From positions 124,001-188,000 of the forward strand of contig NZ_FNUJ01000010.1 of NCBI RefSeq assembly GCF_900107925.1: a stretch of DNA of 64,000 nucleotides, read 5' to 3'. How positions within the stretch are numbered: position 1 is the stretch's first letter; each line of letters begins with the position of its first letter. A model generated the notes under the pieces. It had not been told where the DNA came from. It did no database searches and saw only the letters and a list, made by a program, of their open reading frames with translations. Shown here one piece after another: positions 9,001 to 20,400 of the stretch. The position numbers were made by a program, and so were the translations under genes. Source of the DNA: Amycolatopsis pretoriensis. Its GTDB lineage: Bacteria; Actinomycetota; Actinomycetes; Mycobacteriales; Pseudonocardiaceae.

Positions 9001-11407
9001 GGCCCATCGCGGTGAGCACGGCCGACGGGCCGACCTCGACGAACGTCGTGACCCCGGCGTCGAGCAGCGTGCGGATGCCGTCGGCGAACCGCACGGCGTC
9101 GCGCACCTGGCTCACCCAGTACTCCGGCGAGGTCAGGTCGGCGTCCGGCGAGACCGTCGACACGATCGGGATCGCCGGCTCGGAATAGGTCAGGTTCCGG
9201 GCGATGAAGGCGAAGTCGGCCAGCATCGGCTCCATGAGCGCCGAGTGGAACGCGTGCGACACCTTCAGCCGCGAAGTCTTCTCGAACTTCGACGCCACCG
9301 CGAGGACCGCGTCCTCGTCGCCGGACAGCACCACCGACGCCGGTCCGTTGACGGCGGCGATCGACACGCCGTCGGTCAGCAGCGGCAGGACGTCCGCTTC
9401 GGCCGCCGCGATGGCGACCATCGCCCCACCGGCGGGCAGGGCCTGCATCAGCCGTGCCCGGGCCGTCACGAGCGTGCACGCGTCTTCGAGCGAAAGGATT
9501 CCGGCGACGTGCGCCGCGGCCAGCTCGCCGATCGAGTGGCCCAGCAGGTAGTCCGGGGTGACGCCCCAGGACTCGAGCAGCCGGAACACCGCGACCTCGA
9601 CGGCGAACAACGCCGGCTGCGTGTACCCGGTCTCCTCGGAGCCCAGGACGGTCCGCACCGGCACGTCGAGGTGCTTGTCCAGTTCGGCGGCGACGGTGTC
9701 GAAAGCCTCGGCGAACGCGGGGTACGCCGCCGCCAGCTCCAGGCCCATCCCCGCGCGTTGCGCGCCCTGGCCGGTGAACAGGAACGCCGTGCGCCCGGTC
9801 CCGGCCACGCCTTCGACGACCCCCGCCGCCGTGCGGCCGGCCGCGTACTCGGTCAGCGCGCGGATCGCGCCGGCCCGGTCGGGCGCCACGATCCCGGCGC
9901 GGTGCTCGGCCTGGGTCCGGGTGGTCGCCAGCGACAACCCGACGTCCACAGTGGACGCTTTACCGGCGGCGGAAGCGAGCTTGCCCGCCTGCGCCCGCAG
10001 GGCGTCCGGGTCGTTGGCGGACAGCAGCCAGGTCACCGGCCCGTCGTCCGAGGACAGGGTCACCGGGTCGCCCTGCTCGACGATCACGTGCGCGTTGGTC
10101 CCGCTGATGCCGAACGACGACACGCCCGCGCGGCGCGGCCGTCCGTTCTCCGGCCACGGCTTCGGCTCGCTGAGCAGCGAGACGGTGTCGGTCCATTCGA
10201 CGTGCGGCGACGGCTCGTCGGCGTGCAGCGTGCGCGGGAGGACGCCGCGCCGAAGCGCCTCCACCATTTTGATGACGCCGCCGACGCCGGCCGCGGCCTG
10301 CGTGTGGCCGACGTTCGACTTGAACGACCCGACGTGCAGCGGCCGGTCGGCCGTGGCCACCTTGCCGTAGGTGGCGATCAGCGCCTGCGCCTCGATCGGG
10401 TCACCGAGCTTGGTACCGGTGCCGTGCGCCTCGACGGCGTCCACATCGGACAGTTTCAGCCCGGCGTCGGCCAGCGCCGCGCGGATCACCCGCTGCTGCG
10501 CGGGTCCGTTGGGGACGGTGATGCCGCTGGACGCGCCGTCGGAGTTGACCGCGCTGCCGCGCAGCACGGCCAGCACGTGGTGGCCGTTGCGACGTGCGTC
10601 GGAAAGCCGTTCCAGCAGGAGCATCCCGGCGCCTTCGGAGCAGCCGACGCCGTCGGCGCCGCTGCCGAACGCCTTGCACCGGCCGTCCGGGGAGAGGCCC
10701 TGCTGCTCGCTGAAGTAGACGAACATGTCCGGCGTCACCATCACGGTGACCCCGCCGGCCAGGGCCAGCGAGCACTCGCCGCGGCGCAGCGCCTGGGCCG
10801 CCCAGTGCAGGGCGACCAGCGACGACGAGCACGCCGTGTCGACCGACACCGACGGCCCTTCCAGCCCCAGGGTGTAGGAGATGCGGCCGGAGATGAGGCT
10901 GCCGTCGCTGCTGCCGGCGCCGTAGTCGTGGTACATCACGCCGGCGAAGACGCCGGTCTTGCTGCCCCGCAACGTCGACGGCACGATCCCGGCGCGTTCC
11001 ACGGCCTCCCACGCGGTTTCCAGCACGACCCGCTGCTGCGGGTCGAGCGTGCGGGCCTCCCGCGGGGAGATGCCGAAGAACTCCGGCTCGAAATCGGCGG
11101 CGTCGTGGAGGAAGCCGCCTTCCTTCGAGTACGTCGTGCCGGGGCGGCCGGCCGGGTCGAAGATCGACCCGGTGTCCCAGCCGCGGTCCTCGGGGAACTC
11201 GCCGACGGCGTCGGTACCGCCGGCGACGAGGTCCCAGAGCTCCGAAGGCGTGGTGACGCCGCCGGGGTACCGGCAGCCCATCCCGATGATGGCGATCGGC
11301 TCGCTCATCGCCGCGGTGAGCTTCTGGTTGTCCGCCTTGAGCCGCTCGTTGTCCATCATGGACTGGCGCAGCGCGGCGACGATCTGCTCGGTGGACGGCT
11401 GGCTCAC
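6080..11407 (-). CDS. Type I polyketide synthase, one extension module (PKS B: KS-AT-DH-KR-ACP)
   Basis: A 1775-residue single-module PKS. Residues 1-30 form an N-terminal docking helix. KS runs from about 36 (Cys193 in DTACSSSL). AT carries GHSIGEL (Ser625) and the malonyl-type HAFH motif near 720. DH has an intact HVVQGVPLFP (His921). There is no enoylreductase. KR has TGGTGALG near 1360, a B-type LDD motif near 1447 and Tyr1502 in GQANYSAGN. ACP has GFDSL (Ser1663), and an acidic C-terminal docking tail follows. Predicted output is one malonyl extension reduced and dehydrated to a trans-type double bond. GTG at 11407 overlaps the PKS A stop as GTGA, so the two are translationally coupled and presumably consecutive in the assembly line. 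AT specificity and KR stereotype come from known motif rules and are not measured. Confidence 0.96.
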   Translation of the reverse strand: MSQPSTEQIVAALRQSMMDNERLKADNQKLTAAMSEPIAIIGMGCRYPGGVTTPSELWDLVAGGTDAVGEFPEDRGWDTGSIFDPAGRPGTTYSKEGGFLHDAADFEPEFFGISPREARTLDPQQRVVLETAWEAVERAGIVPSTLRGSKTGVFAGVMYHDYGAGSSDGSLISGRISYTLGLEGPSVSVDTACSSSLVALHWAAQALRRGECSLALAGGVTVMVTPDMFVYFSEQQGLSPDGRCKAFGSGADGVGCSEGAGMLLLERLSDARRNGHHVLAVLRGSAVNSDGASSGITVPNGPAQQRVIRAALADAGLKLSDVDAVEAHGTGTKLGDPIEAQALIATYGKVATADRPLHVGSFKSNVGHTQAAAGVGGVIKMVEALRRGVLPRTLHADEPSPHVEWTDTVSLLSEPKPWPENGRPRRAGVSSFGISGTNAHVIVEQGDPVTLSSDDGPVTWLLSANDPDALRAQAGKLASAAGKASTVDVGLSLATTRTQAEHRAGIVAPDRAGAIRALTEYAAGRTAAGVVEGVAGTGRTAFLFTGQGAQRAGMGLELAAAYPAFAEAFDTVAAELDKHLDVPVRTVLGSEETGYTQPALFAVEVAVFRLLESWGVTPDYLLGHSIGELAAAHVAGILSLEDACTLVTARARLMQALPAGGAMVAIAAAEADVLPLLTDGVSIAAVNGPASVVLSGDEDAVLAVASKFEKTSRLKVSHAFHSALMEPMLADFAFIARNLTYSEPAIPIVSTVSPDADLTSPEYWVSQVRDAVRFADGIRTLLDAGVTTFVEVGPSAVLTAMGQLCLGADDRATFVPVLRKDRPEGESAATAVASLFTVGSTVDFPAFYAGGAPVELPTYAFQRKRYWLENPTGARVRGVTEVGQVDAGHPLLGAVVATADTGGVVLTGELSLRAQPWLGDHVVQGVPLFPGTAFVELAVRAGDEVNCAKLDELTLAVPLILPEHGAVPVQVTVGAEDESGARAVGIYSRAADTGEWTHHASGRLSPTADAPVAAAEWPPPGAVEIDVTGRYDDLAAQGFDYGPVFAGLRRVWRDGNTLAAEVSLPEHTDGSAFALHPALLDAALHTIGLAGLTEDKPALPFAWSGVSLHAGGASNLRVLLSSDVENTVSLTATDLTGAPIVTVGSLALRPIADDAFAAVTRPAAGDSLFRVEWQPYTGDAASGVSHAVLGADPFGLGGESYVDINALIDAVRAGTAAPDVAFVSFAAPETASPTVAREATHELLDLVRTWVDEPALAGSRLVVVASHAIATRPNEGVGDLAHAALWGVVRSAELEYPDRFAAVDVDGAEPPLATVLGAIHAGEPGVAVRDGAVLVHRLAKFAPESRPPSLNPDGTVLVTGGTGALGALLARHLVTAHDVRHLLLTSRRGEAAPGAAELKAELEELGASVSLVACDLADRTAAAALVAGVPAGHPLTAVVHTAGVLDDGVLLALTPDRMDAVLRPKLDAAWHLHELTADLDLAAFVLFSSVAGTFGSAGQANYSAGNVFLDALAHHRVSLGLPAVSLSWGLWSGGMAGALGETDLVRMARSGVAGLSFTDGLELFDATFGTAQPALVPVRLDVAGLRSGGHEVPPMLRGLVRGGTRRRAAVADDSWARIVALPAGERERALLDLVCGTAAVVLGHDRPDAIDPRKGFIELGFDSLTAIELRNRLDELSGRRLPATLIFDYPSAGAVAGFLGEGLADQPSIVDSQLAAFEAALRDNVLEGPEREKLVSRLTALLASYSAPEEQADIENASAEDLFALLDEELDTKPV

Positions 11408-14400
11408 TGGGACTCCTCGGTTTCGGTGCCCGCCATCGCGGACTTGACCAGGTCGGCCAGGTCCATGCCGGCGATGGCGGCCACTTCGTCGGTTCCGTTG
11501 GCCTCGGCCACCTCTTCGACCGGCTCGCCGAGCTCGGGCAGCAGTTCGCCGAGCAGGAACCGGGTCAGCGGCAGCGGGCTCGGGTAGTCGAAGATCAGCG
11601 TCGCCGGCAGGCGCAGCCCGCAGGCCGCCCCGAGCCGGTTGCGCAGTTCGAGCGCGGCCAGCGAGTCGATGCCCAGGTCGGTGAAGCCCTTCTCGACGCC
11701 GACCGCCGAAGCGTCGTCGTAGCCGAGGACGGCCGCCGCGTGCTCGCAGACCAGCTGCAGCAGCGCGCTTTCCCGTTCGTCGGCCGACATCCCGGTCAGC
11801 TTGTCCGCGAAGCCCGTCTCGGGTGCCGCGGTCACCGGACCCGCCGCCGCGGCGGCCCGCCGCGGGCCGGCCGTGACCAGGCCCCGCAGGAGCGGTGCGA
11901 TCCGGTCGGCCTCCCGCAGGTCGGCCAGCTTCACCGGCACCAGCGTGGCCTCGCCGGCCGCGAGGGCGGCGTCGAAGAGCGCGAGACCGTCGGTGACGGC
12001 CAGCTCCGCGACCCCGTACCGGGCGACGTGCGTCAGGTCGACGGCGTCACCACTGCCCTCCCACGGACCCCAGGCCAGCGACGTCGCCGGGAGGCCCAGC
12101 GCCGCGCGGTGCCCGGCGAGGGCGTCCAGGAAGACGTTGCCCGCCGCGTAGTTCGCCTGCCCGGCGGCGAGCAGCAGGCCACCCGCCGAGGAGTAGAGGA
12201 CGAACGCCTTCAGGTCCAGCGACGCGGTCAGCTCGTGCAGGTGCCAGGCCGCGTCCACCTTGGGCCGCAGCACGTTCCCGACCTGCTCCGGGGTCAGCGC
12301 GGTCAGCACCGCGCTGTCCATCTGCCCGGCGGCGTGCACCACCGCGGTCAGGTCGGGCAGCGACCCGATCAGCGTGGCCAGCTCGTCCCGGTCGGTGACG
12401 TCGCAGGCCGCGACGGTCACCGAAGCACCCAGCTCCTCGACCAGCTCCCGCGCCCCCGGTGCGTCCAGGCCGCGGCGGCTGGTCAGGACCAGCTTCCGGG
12501 CGCCGCGTGCGACCAGGTGCCGGGCCAGGTGGCCGCCGAGCAGGCCGGCGCCACCGGTGATCAGCACCGTGCCGTCGGCGTCCCACTCGACCGGGTCGCC
12601 GACCGTGGTGACCTTCGCCAGCCGCGGCACGCGGACCTCGCCGACCCGGACGATCGCTTCCGGCTCGCCGGAGGCGACCACCGCGGGCAGGGCCCGCAGC
12701 GACTGCGGCACGTCGTCGACGTCGACCACCTGGACCCGGCCGGGGTTCTCCGCCTGCGCGGCCCGCACCAGGCCCCAGACCGGCGCCTGGGCGAGGTCCG
12801 GGTCGTCGGCCACGGCGCCCCGCGTGACGACCAGGAGCTTGCCGTCGGACGGACCGTCGAGCCAGCTCTGCAGCTGCTTCAGCGTCGCCTGGACGGTCGC
12901 GTGGACCCGGGTGGGCACGTCTCCGCCGGCGGAGGTCACCGGCAGGACCAGCACGTCGGCGGCCACCGGCTCGTCGTGCGTCGGGACGCCGAGGCCGAGG
13001 TCGTCGGTGCCGAGCACGGCCCAGCCCTCGAGGGACTTGACCAGCCGGACCCCGGCGGCGGGCTGCCAGTCGATGCGGTGCAGCGAGTCGGGCACCTTCG
13101 CGCCCAGCTGGCCCTCCGAAACCGGCCGCGTCACCAGCGACTCGATCCACGCGACCGGCGTGCCGGCCGCGTCGGCGAGGGCGAGCGAGGCGTCCTTGCC
13201 TTCCTTGCGGACCCGCACCCGCAGCGTCGTCGCTCCGGAAGCGTGCAGCGAGACCTGGTTCCAGGCGAACGGGATCGTCGTCTCGGTCAGCGCCTTCGGG
13301 CCGCCGACGAGGAAGTCCGTCGCACCCAGCGCCGAGTCGAGCAGACCCGGGTGCAGCCCGAAGTCCCGGGAATCGGTGCCGTCGGGCAGCGCCACCTCGG
13401 CGAACACCTCCCCGTCCCGCAGCCACACCGCGCGCAGGTTCCGGAACACGGGGCCGTAGCCGAAGCCGAGGCCGGCCAGGTCGTCGTAGAGCCCGGTGAG
13501 GTCGACGGCTTCGGCGCCCTCCGGCGGCCACGCCGTCAGGTCGAACTCCGCCGGCTGGGCCCCCGTGGCGAGCGTTCCGGCCGCGTGCTGCGTCCAGACG
13601 TCGTCCGTGCGGGAGTGCACCGACAGCTCGCGACGGCCGTCCGCACCGGGGGCGCCGACGACGACACGGAGGTCGACGCCGCCTTCCTCCGGCAGCAGCA
13701 GCGGGGCCTGCTGGGTCAGTTCCTCCAGGAGGTCGCAGCCGACCTGGTCGGCGGCGTGCAGAGCCAGCTCGACGTACGCCGTGCCGGGCAGCATCGTCCG
13801 GCCCAGCACCACGTGGTCGGCCAGCCAGGTCTGCTTGTCGACCGCGAGCCGGCCGGTCAGGACCGCGCCGCCGTCCGGCAGCTCCACCAGCGCGCCCAGC
13901 AGCGGGTGCGCGGCGGACTTGGCGCCGAGCGAGTCGACGTCACCCGCGGGCTTCGTCGCGTTGAGCCAGTACTCCTTGTTCTGGAACGCGTACGTCGGCA
14001 AGTCCACTGTGGACGCACCGCGGCCGGCGAACAGGGCCCGCCAGTCGATCTTGGCGCCCCGCGAGTAGACCGTGGCCAGCGCGGTGAACAGCGTCTGCAC
14101 CTCGGCGCGGCCCCGGCGCAGCGCGGGCACGCCCACGACGCGGTCGGGCCGGTCGGCGACGGAGGTGTCGCACTCGCGGGCCATGCCGGTCAGGACCGCG
14201 TCCGGGCCGAGCTCGACGAACCGGGTGACGCCGGCCGAGAGCAGCGTGCCGACGCCGTCGGCGAAGCGCACGGCCTCGCGGACGTGGTTGACCCAGTACT
14301 CCGGCGAGCAGAGCTGCTCGGCGGTGGCGATCTTGCCGGTCACGTTGGAGACGACCGGGATGCCCGGGGCCGAGTACGTCAGCTTTTCCGCCACCACGGC

Positions 14401-17400
14401 GAAGTCGGCCAGCATCGGTTCCATCAGCGAGGAGTGGAAGGCGTGCGAGACGACCAGCTGCTTCACGCGCCGGCCGGCTTCCTTGAAGGCCGCCATGGCG
14501 GCCTTCACCGCGTCCTCGGGACCGGAGATGACCACCGAGCGCGGGCCGTTGACCGCGGCGACGTCCACCCCGGCCGGGAGCGCGGCGCGCACCTCGTCCT
14601 CGGTGGCCGCGATCGCCGCCATGGCACCGCCGGACGGCAGGGCCTGCATGAGCCGGCCGCGGGCGGCGACCAGGGCACACGCGTCGGCGAGCGAGAGCAC
14701 CCCGGCGACGTGCGCCGCGGCCAGCTCACCGATCGAGTGCCCGGCGACGTAGTCCGGCGTGAGGCCCCACGACTCGACCAGGCGGTAGAGCGCGACCTCG
14801 ATCGCGAACAGCGCGCACTGCGTGTACGCGGTCTGGTTCAGCAGCTCGCTGCCGTCCCAGATGACGTCCTTGAGCGGGACCTCGGTGTCGAACAGGCCGC
14901 AGGCCTCGTCGAACGCGCCGGCGAAGACCGGGAAGGCCTCGTACAGCTCGCGGCCCATGCCCGGCTGCTGCGCGCCCTGGCCGGTGAAGAGGAACGCGGT
15001 CAGGTCGGCGGCGCTGGTCGCGCCGGTGACCGTGCCCGCCGGGGTCCCGCCGCCGGCGAGCCCGTCGAGGGCCTTCAACGCGCCCTCCCGGTTCGCCGCC
15101 AGGACCACCGAGCGGTGGTCGAGCGCCGCCCGCCCGGTGGCGAGCGAGTAGCCGACGTCGGTGAGGTCCAGCTCCGGGTTCGACCGGATCCACGCGGCCA
15201 TCCGGGCCGCCTGGTCGGCGAGCGCGGCGGCGGTGGTCCCGGCGATCGGCAGCGGCACCGATGCCAGCTCCGGCGCCGTCCGGCGCGGACGCTCCACAGT
15301 GGACGGAGGTGCCTCCTCGATGATGATGTGCGCGTTGGTGCCGCTGATGCCGAAGGACGAGACACCCGCGCGGCGCGGGCGGCCGTTCGGCAGCCACGGC
15401 CGGGCCTCGCTCAGCAGCTCGATGTCGCCGGTGGTCCAGTCGACGACCGGGGACGGCGCGTCGATGTGCAGCGACTTCGGCAGCATGTTGTGCCGCATGG
15501 CCTGGACGACCTTGATCACGCCCGCCGCGCCCCCGGAAGCCTGCGCGTGGCCGATGTTGGACTTCACCGAGCCCAGGTACAGCGGCCGCCCGTCCGGGCG
15601 GTCCTGGCCGTAGGTGGCCAGCAGCGCCTGCGCCTCGATCGGGTCACCCAGCTTGGTGCCCGAACCGTGCGCCTCGACGGCGTCGACCTCGGCCGGGGTG
15701 AGCCCGCCGGCCGCCAGGGCCGCGTGGATCACGCGTTCCTGCGACGGCCCGTTCGGGGCGGTGAGGCCGTTGGACGCGCCGTCCTGGTTGACGGCGCTGG
15801 AGCGGACCACCGCGAGGACCTCGTGCCCGTTGCGCTGGGCGTCGGAGAGCCGCTCCAGCAGGAGCAGGCCCGCGCCTTCGGCCCAGCCGACGCCGTCGGA
15901 GGCCGCGGAGAACGACTTCGACCGGCCGTTGGGCGAAAGCACGCCCTGGCGGCTGGAGTCGACGAACAGGTCCGGCTGCGAAAGCAGCGTGACACCGCCC
16001 GCGAGCGCCAGCCCGCACTCCCCCGCCCGCAGCGCCTGCACCGCGAGGTGCAGCGTGACCAGCGAAGACGAGCACGCGGTGTCGACCGTCATACACGGGC
16101 CCTCGAGGCCGAGCAGGTAGGAGATGCGGCCGGAGACGACCGCGCCCGAGCTGCCGTTGGGGATGTAGGCGGCGACGTCGAGGGGCGCGCCCGGGACGCG
16201 GCTGCCGTAGTCGTCGTACATGGCGCCGGTGAAGACGCCGGTCATGCTGCCGCGCAGCGCGGTCGGGTCGATGCCGGCCCGCTCGATGGCCTCCCACGCC
16301 GTCTCCAGCAGGAGCCGCTGCTGCGGGTCCATGGCCAGCGCCTCGCGCGGGCCGATGCCGAAGAACGCCGGGTCGAACAAGGTGCCTTCGTGGAGGAAGC
16401 CGCCTTCGCGGGCGTACGTCTTACCCCGCTTGCCACGCTCGGGGTCGTAGATGCTGTCGATGTTCCAACCGCGGTTGGTCGGGAACTCCGACACGGCGTC
16501 GACCTCGTCGACCAGCAGCTGCCAGAGGTCCTCCGGCGACCGGACGCCGCCGGGGTACCGGCAGGCCATGCCGACGATCGCGATCGGTTCCTGCATCGAC
16601 GCGTTCGTCCGGGTCGTCGTGGCCGGGACCTTCGCGACGGCGCCGAGCAGCTTGCCCTTGACGAAGCCGGCCACCGCCTTGGCGGTCGGGTGGTCGAAGA
16701 TCAGCGTCGCCGGCAGGGTCAGGCCGGTCGCGGTGCCGAGCAGGTTGCGCAGCTCGACCGCGGCGAGCGAGTCGAAGCCGAGCTCCTTGAACGCCCGGGC
16801 ACCGTCCACTTCGGACTTGTCGGTGTAGCCGAGCACGGTGGCCACCTGCGTGCGGACGATGTCCAGCAGCACGCGGTCGCGCTCGTTGTCGGCCAGTGCG
16901 GCCAGCTCCGCGGCCAGCGCGTTGTCGGCCGCCTTCGCCGCCTTGGCGGTCCGGCGGGCCTTCGGCGGGACGAACCCGCGCAGCAACGCGGGCAGGTCGT
17001 CGGTGCGGGCCCGCAATGCCGCGACGTCGACCCGCAGCGGTGCGATGACGGCGTCGGCGGTCGAGGTCGCCGCGTCGAACAGCGCGAGCCCCTGCTCCGC
17101 GGTGACCGCGGGCAGGCCGAGCCGCGCCATCCGGGCGAGGTCCGCCTCGGCCAGCTCGCCGCCGAGGCCGGTGTTCTCGGCCCACAGCCCCCACGCGAGT
17201 GCCGTCGCCGGCTGGCCGGCGGCCTGGCGGTGCGCGGCGAGGCCGTCGAGGAACGCGTTGGCGGCGGCGTAGTTCGCCTGGCCCGCGGGCAGCACCTGGC
17301 CACCAGCGGAGGAGAACAGCACGAACGCGGCGAGGTCCCGGGTCAGTTCGTGCAAGTGCCAGGCGGCGTCCACCTTGGCCCGCAAGACCGAGTCGAGCCG

Positions 17401-20400
17401 GTCGGCGGTCAGCGAGTCGAAGACACCGCTGTCGGCCGTGCCCGCCGCGTGCACCACGGCGGTGAGGTTGTCGATCGTGCCGAGCACGCTCTCGACCTGG
17501 GCGCGCTCGGTGACGTCGCACGCGGCGACCCGCACCCGGGCCCCCAGGTCGGTGAGGTCCTCGACCAGCTGCCGGGCGCCCGGCGCGCCGAGCCCGCGGC
17601 GGCTGGTGAGCACCAGGTCGGTGACGCCGTGCTCGGCCACCAGGTAGCGGGCCAGCAGGCTGCCGAGCCCGCCGGTGCCGCCGGTGATGAGCACGGCTCC
17701 GGTGCCCCACGGGGACGCGTCGCCGGCCTCGGTCTTGGCGTAGCGCGGCACGAGGACCGCACCGGCGCGGATCGCGGCCTCCGGCTCCCCGGAGGCGACG
17801 ACGGCCGCGATGGTCCCCGCCGGCGCGTCGGCGTCGGCGTCGACCACGAACACGCGGCCCGGGTGCTCGGCCTGCGCACCGCGCGCCAGGCCCCACAGCA
17901 GACCCTGCGTCACGTCCACAGTGGACTCATCGGCGGGCACCGCGTCCTGCGTCACGACGGCCAGCTTCGTGGCGGCGAACCGCGAGTCGGCCAGCCAGGC
18001 CTGCAGCTCGGCGAGCAGCCAGGCGGCGTTGGCCCGCGCGGTCTCCGGCACGTCGCCGGTGCGCTCGGGCACGCTCAGCGTGAGCAGGCCGGGCACCGGC
18101 TCGCCGCGGTCGACGGCGCCGACCAGGTCGGCGAAACCGGCGTAGGTGGCGGCCACCCCGACCCGGCCGCGGCCCACGGCCACGACCTCGGCGTCGGACT
18201 GCGGCGCGGGCACCGGCTGCCAGGCGATCTTCAGCAGCGAGCCGTCCACTTCGGACGATGCGGTCAGCTCGCGGCGGACCGGGCGGGAGACCAGCGAGTC
18301 GATGGTCGCGACCGGCCGGCCCTCGCTGTCGGCCACCTCGATGGCCGACACCTCGTCGCCGTTCAGCCGCTCGATCCGCACCCGCAGCACCGAAGCGCCG
18401 GCGGCGTGCAGCGTGACGCCGTTCCAGACGAAGGGCAGCAGCGTCGCGCCGCCCGGGTCGCCGAGGAGGTCGGCGTGCATCGCGATGTCGAGCAACGCCG
18501 GGTGCAGGCCGTACAGGTTCGCCGTCGCCGCCGCCGGTTCCGGCAGCGCGACCTCGGCGAACACCTCGGTGCCGCGCTTCCAGGCGGCCGTGAGGCCCTG
18601 GAAGGACGGGCCGTAGCCGTACCCGCGCTCTTCGAGCAGGTCGTAGGCGCCCTCGACCACGATGGGGGTCGCCCCGGCGGGCGGCCACTCGGTGAGCCCG
18701 GCGGGCTCGGGCCGCGGTGCCGCGGACAGCGTGCCGAGCGCGTGCTGGGTCCACTCGTCGCCGTCGGCCGGCCGCGAGAAGACGGTGATCGGGCGCCGGT
18801 CGCCGTCGGCGGGGCCGACGACGACCTGCAGCGCCACGGCGCCGTCCGGGGGAAGGACGAGCGGCGCCTGCAGCGTCAGCTCTTCGACCGTCGAGTGGCC
18901 GACCTGGTCGCCCGCCGCGATGGCGAGCTCGACGAACCCGGTGCCGGGCACCAGGATCGCGCCCTTGACGACGTGGTCGGCCACCCACGGCACCGACCCG
19001 GCCGACAGCCGGCCGGTGAGCACCGTGGTGTCCGAACCGGACAGCGGCACGACCGCGCCGAGCATCGGGTGCGGCAGCGGCTGCTGCCCGACCGCCGTCA
19101 CGTCGCCGGACGGGGTCGCGTCGAGCCAGTAGCGCTTGTGCTGGAAGGCGTACGTCGGCAGGTCGAGCCGGATCGGGCCGTCGCCGAGCACCTTGCCCAG
19201 GCCGGCGGCACCACGGGCGTGCAGGCGCCCGAGCGCCGTCAGCGCGGTGCGGACCTCGTCGCGGTCGCGGCGGCCGAACGGGACGAACGCGGCGTCCGGG
19301 TCGATCTGCCGGCCGAGGGCGGTCAGCACGCTGTCCGGCCCCAGCTCGAGGAACGTCCGCACGCCGTCGGCGGCCAGCGCCGTCACGGCGTCGGCGAAGC
19401 GGACGGCTTCGCGGACGTGCGTGACCCAGTACTCGGGCGAGGTCAGGTCCGCGTCCGGCGAGACCGTGGAGACGACCGGGATCTTCGGCTGGTGGAACGT
19501 CAGCCCCGCGGCGATCTCGCGGAACTCGTCGAGCATCGGGGCCATCAGCGGCGAGTGGAACGCGTGGCTCACGCGCAGCCGGCGCGTCCGGACGTCGGTG
19601 GCGCGCTCGATGCGGGTCACGACGTCGGCGGCACCGGAGATGACGACCGACGCGGGGCCGTTGACGGCGGCGATGCTGACGTCGTCTTCGTACCCGCGGA
19701 TCAGTTCCCGCGCGGCCTCTTCGGTGGTGGCGAGGGAGACCATCGCCCCCGGCGGCGTGCTCAGCGCGCCCATCAGGCGGCCGCGGGCCGCGACCAGCTT
19801 CGCCGCGTCCTCCAAAGAAAGCACCCCGGCGACGTGCGCTGCGGCCAGCTCGCCGATCGAGTGCCCGGCGAGCGCGTCGGGGACGATCCCCCACGACTCG
19901 GCGAGCCGGAACAGCGCGACCTCGATCGCGAACAGCGCGGTCTGCGTGTACTGCGTCTGGTCGAGCAGGCCGCGGTCGGCGAGCGCGGTCGTGCCGAAGA
20001 CGACGTCGCGCAGCGGCACGTCGAGCAGCGGGTCGAGCGCGGCGCAGACGGCGTCGAAGGCGTCGGCGAAGACCGGGTAGGTCTCCGACAGCGCGGCCCC
20101 CATCCCGACCTGCTGCGCACCCTGCCCGGAGAACAGGAACGCGAGCTTGCCTTCGGTGACGGGCTCGCTGCCCTGCTCGCCGGTGGCCAGCGCGTCGAGG
20201 CCGGCGGCCAGCTCGGCCGCGGTCCCGGCGACGACCACCGCGCGGTGCTCCAGCGCGGCGCGGGTCGAGACGAGCGAACGGGCCAGCTCGGCGACGGGGA
20301 TGTCCTCGTGGTCGGCGAGGTATTCGCGCAGGCGAGCGGCCTGGCCGCGCACGGCGGCCGGGGTGCGGCCGGAGAGGGCGACGGGGACGACCGCGTCGGG

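Noticed and set aside
5909..11587. 1892-codon plus-strand open frame
   Set aside because: Complement of PKS B, whose KS, AT, DH, KR and ACP motifs are all in the minus frame.
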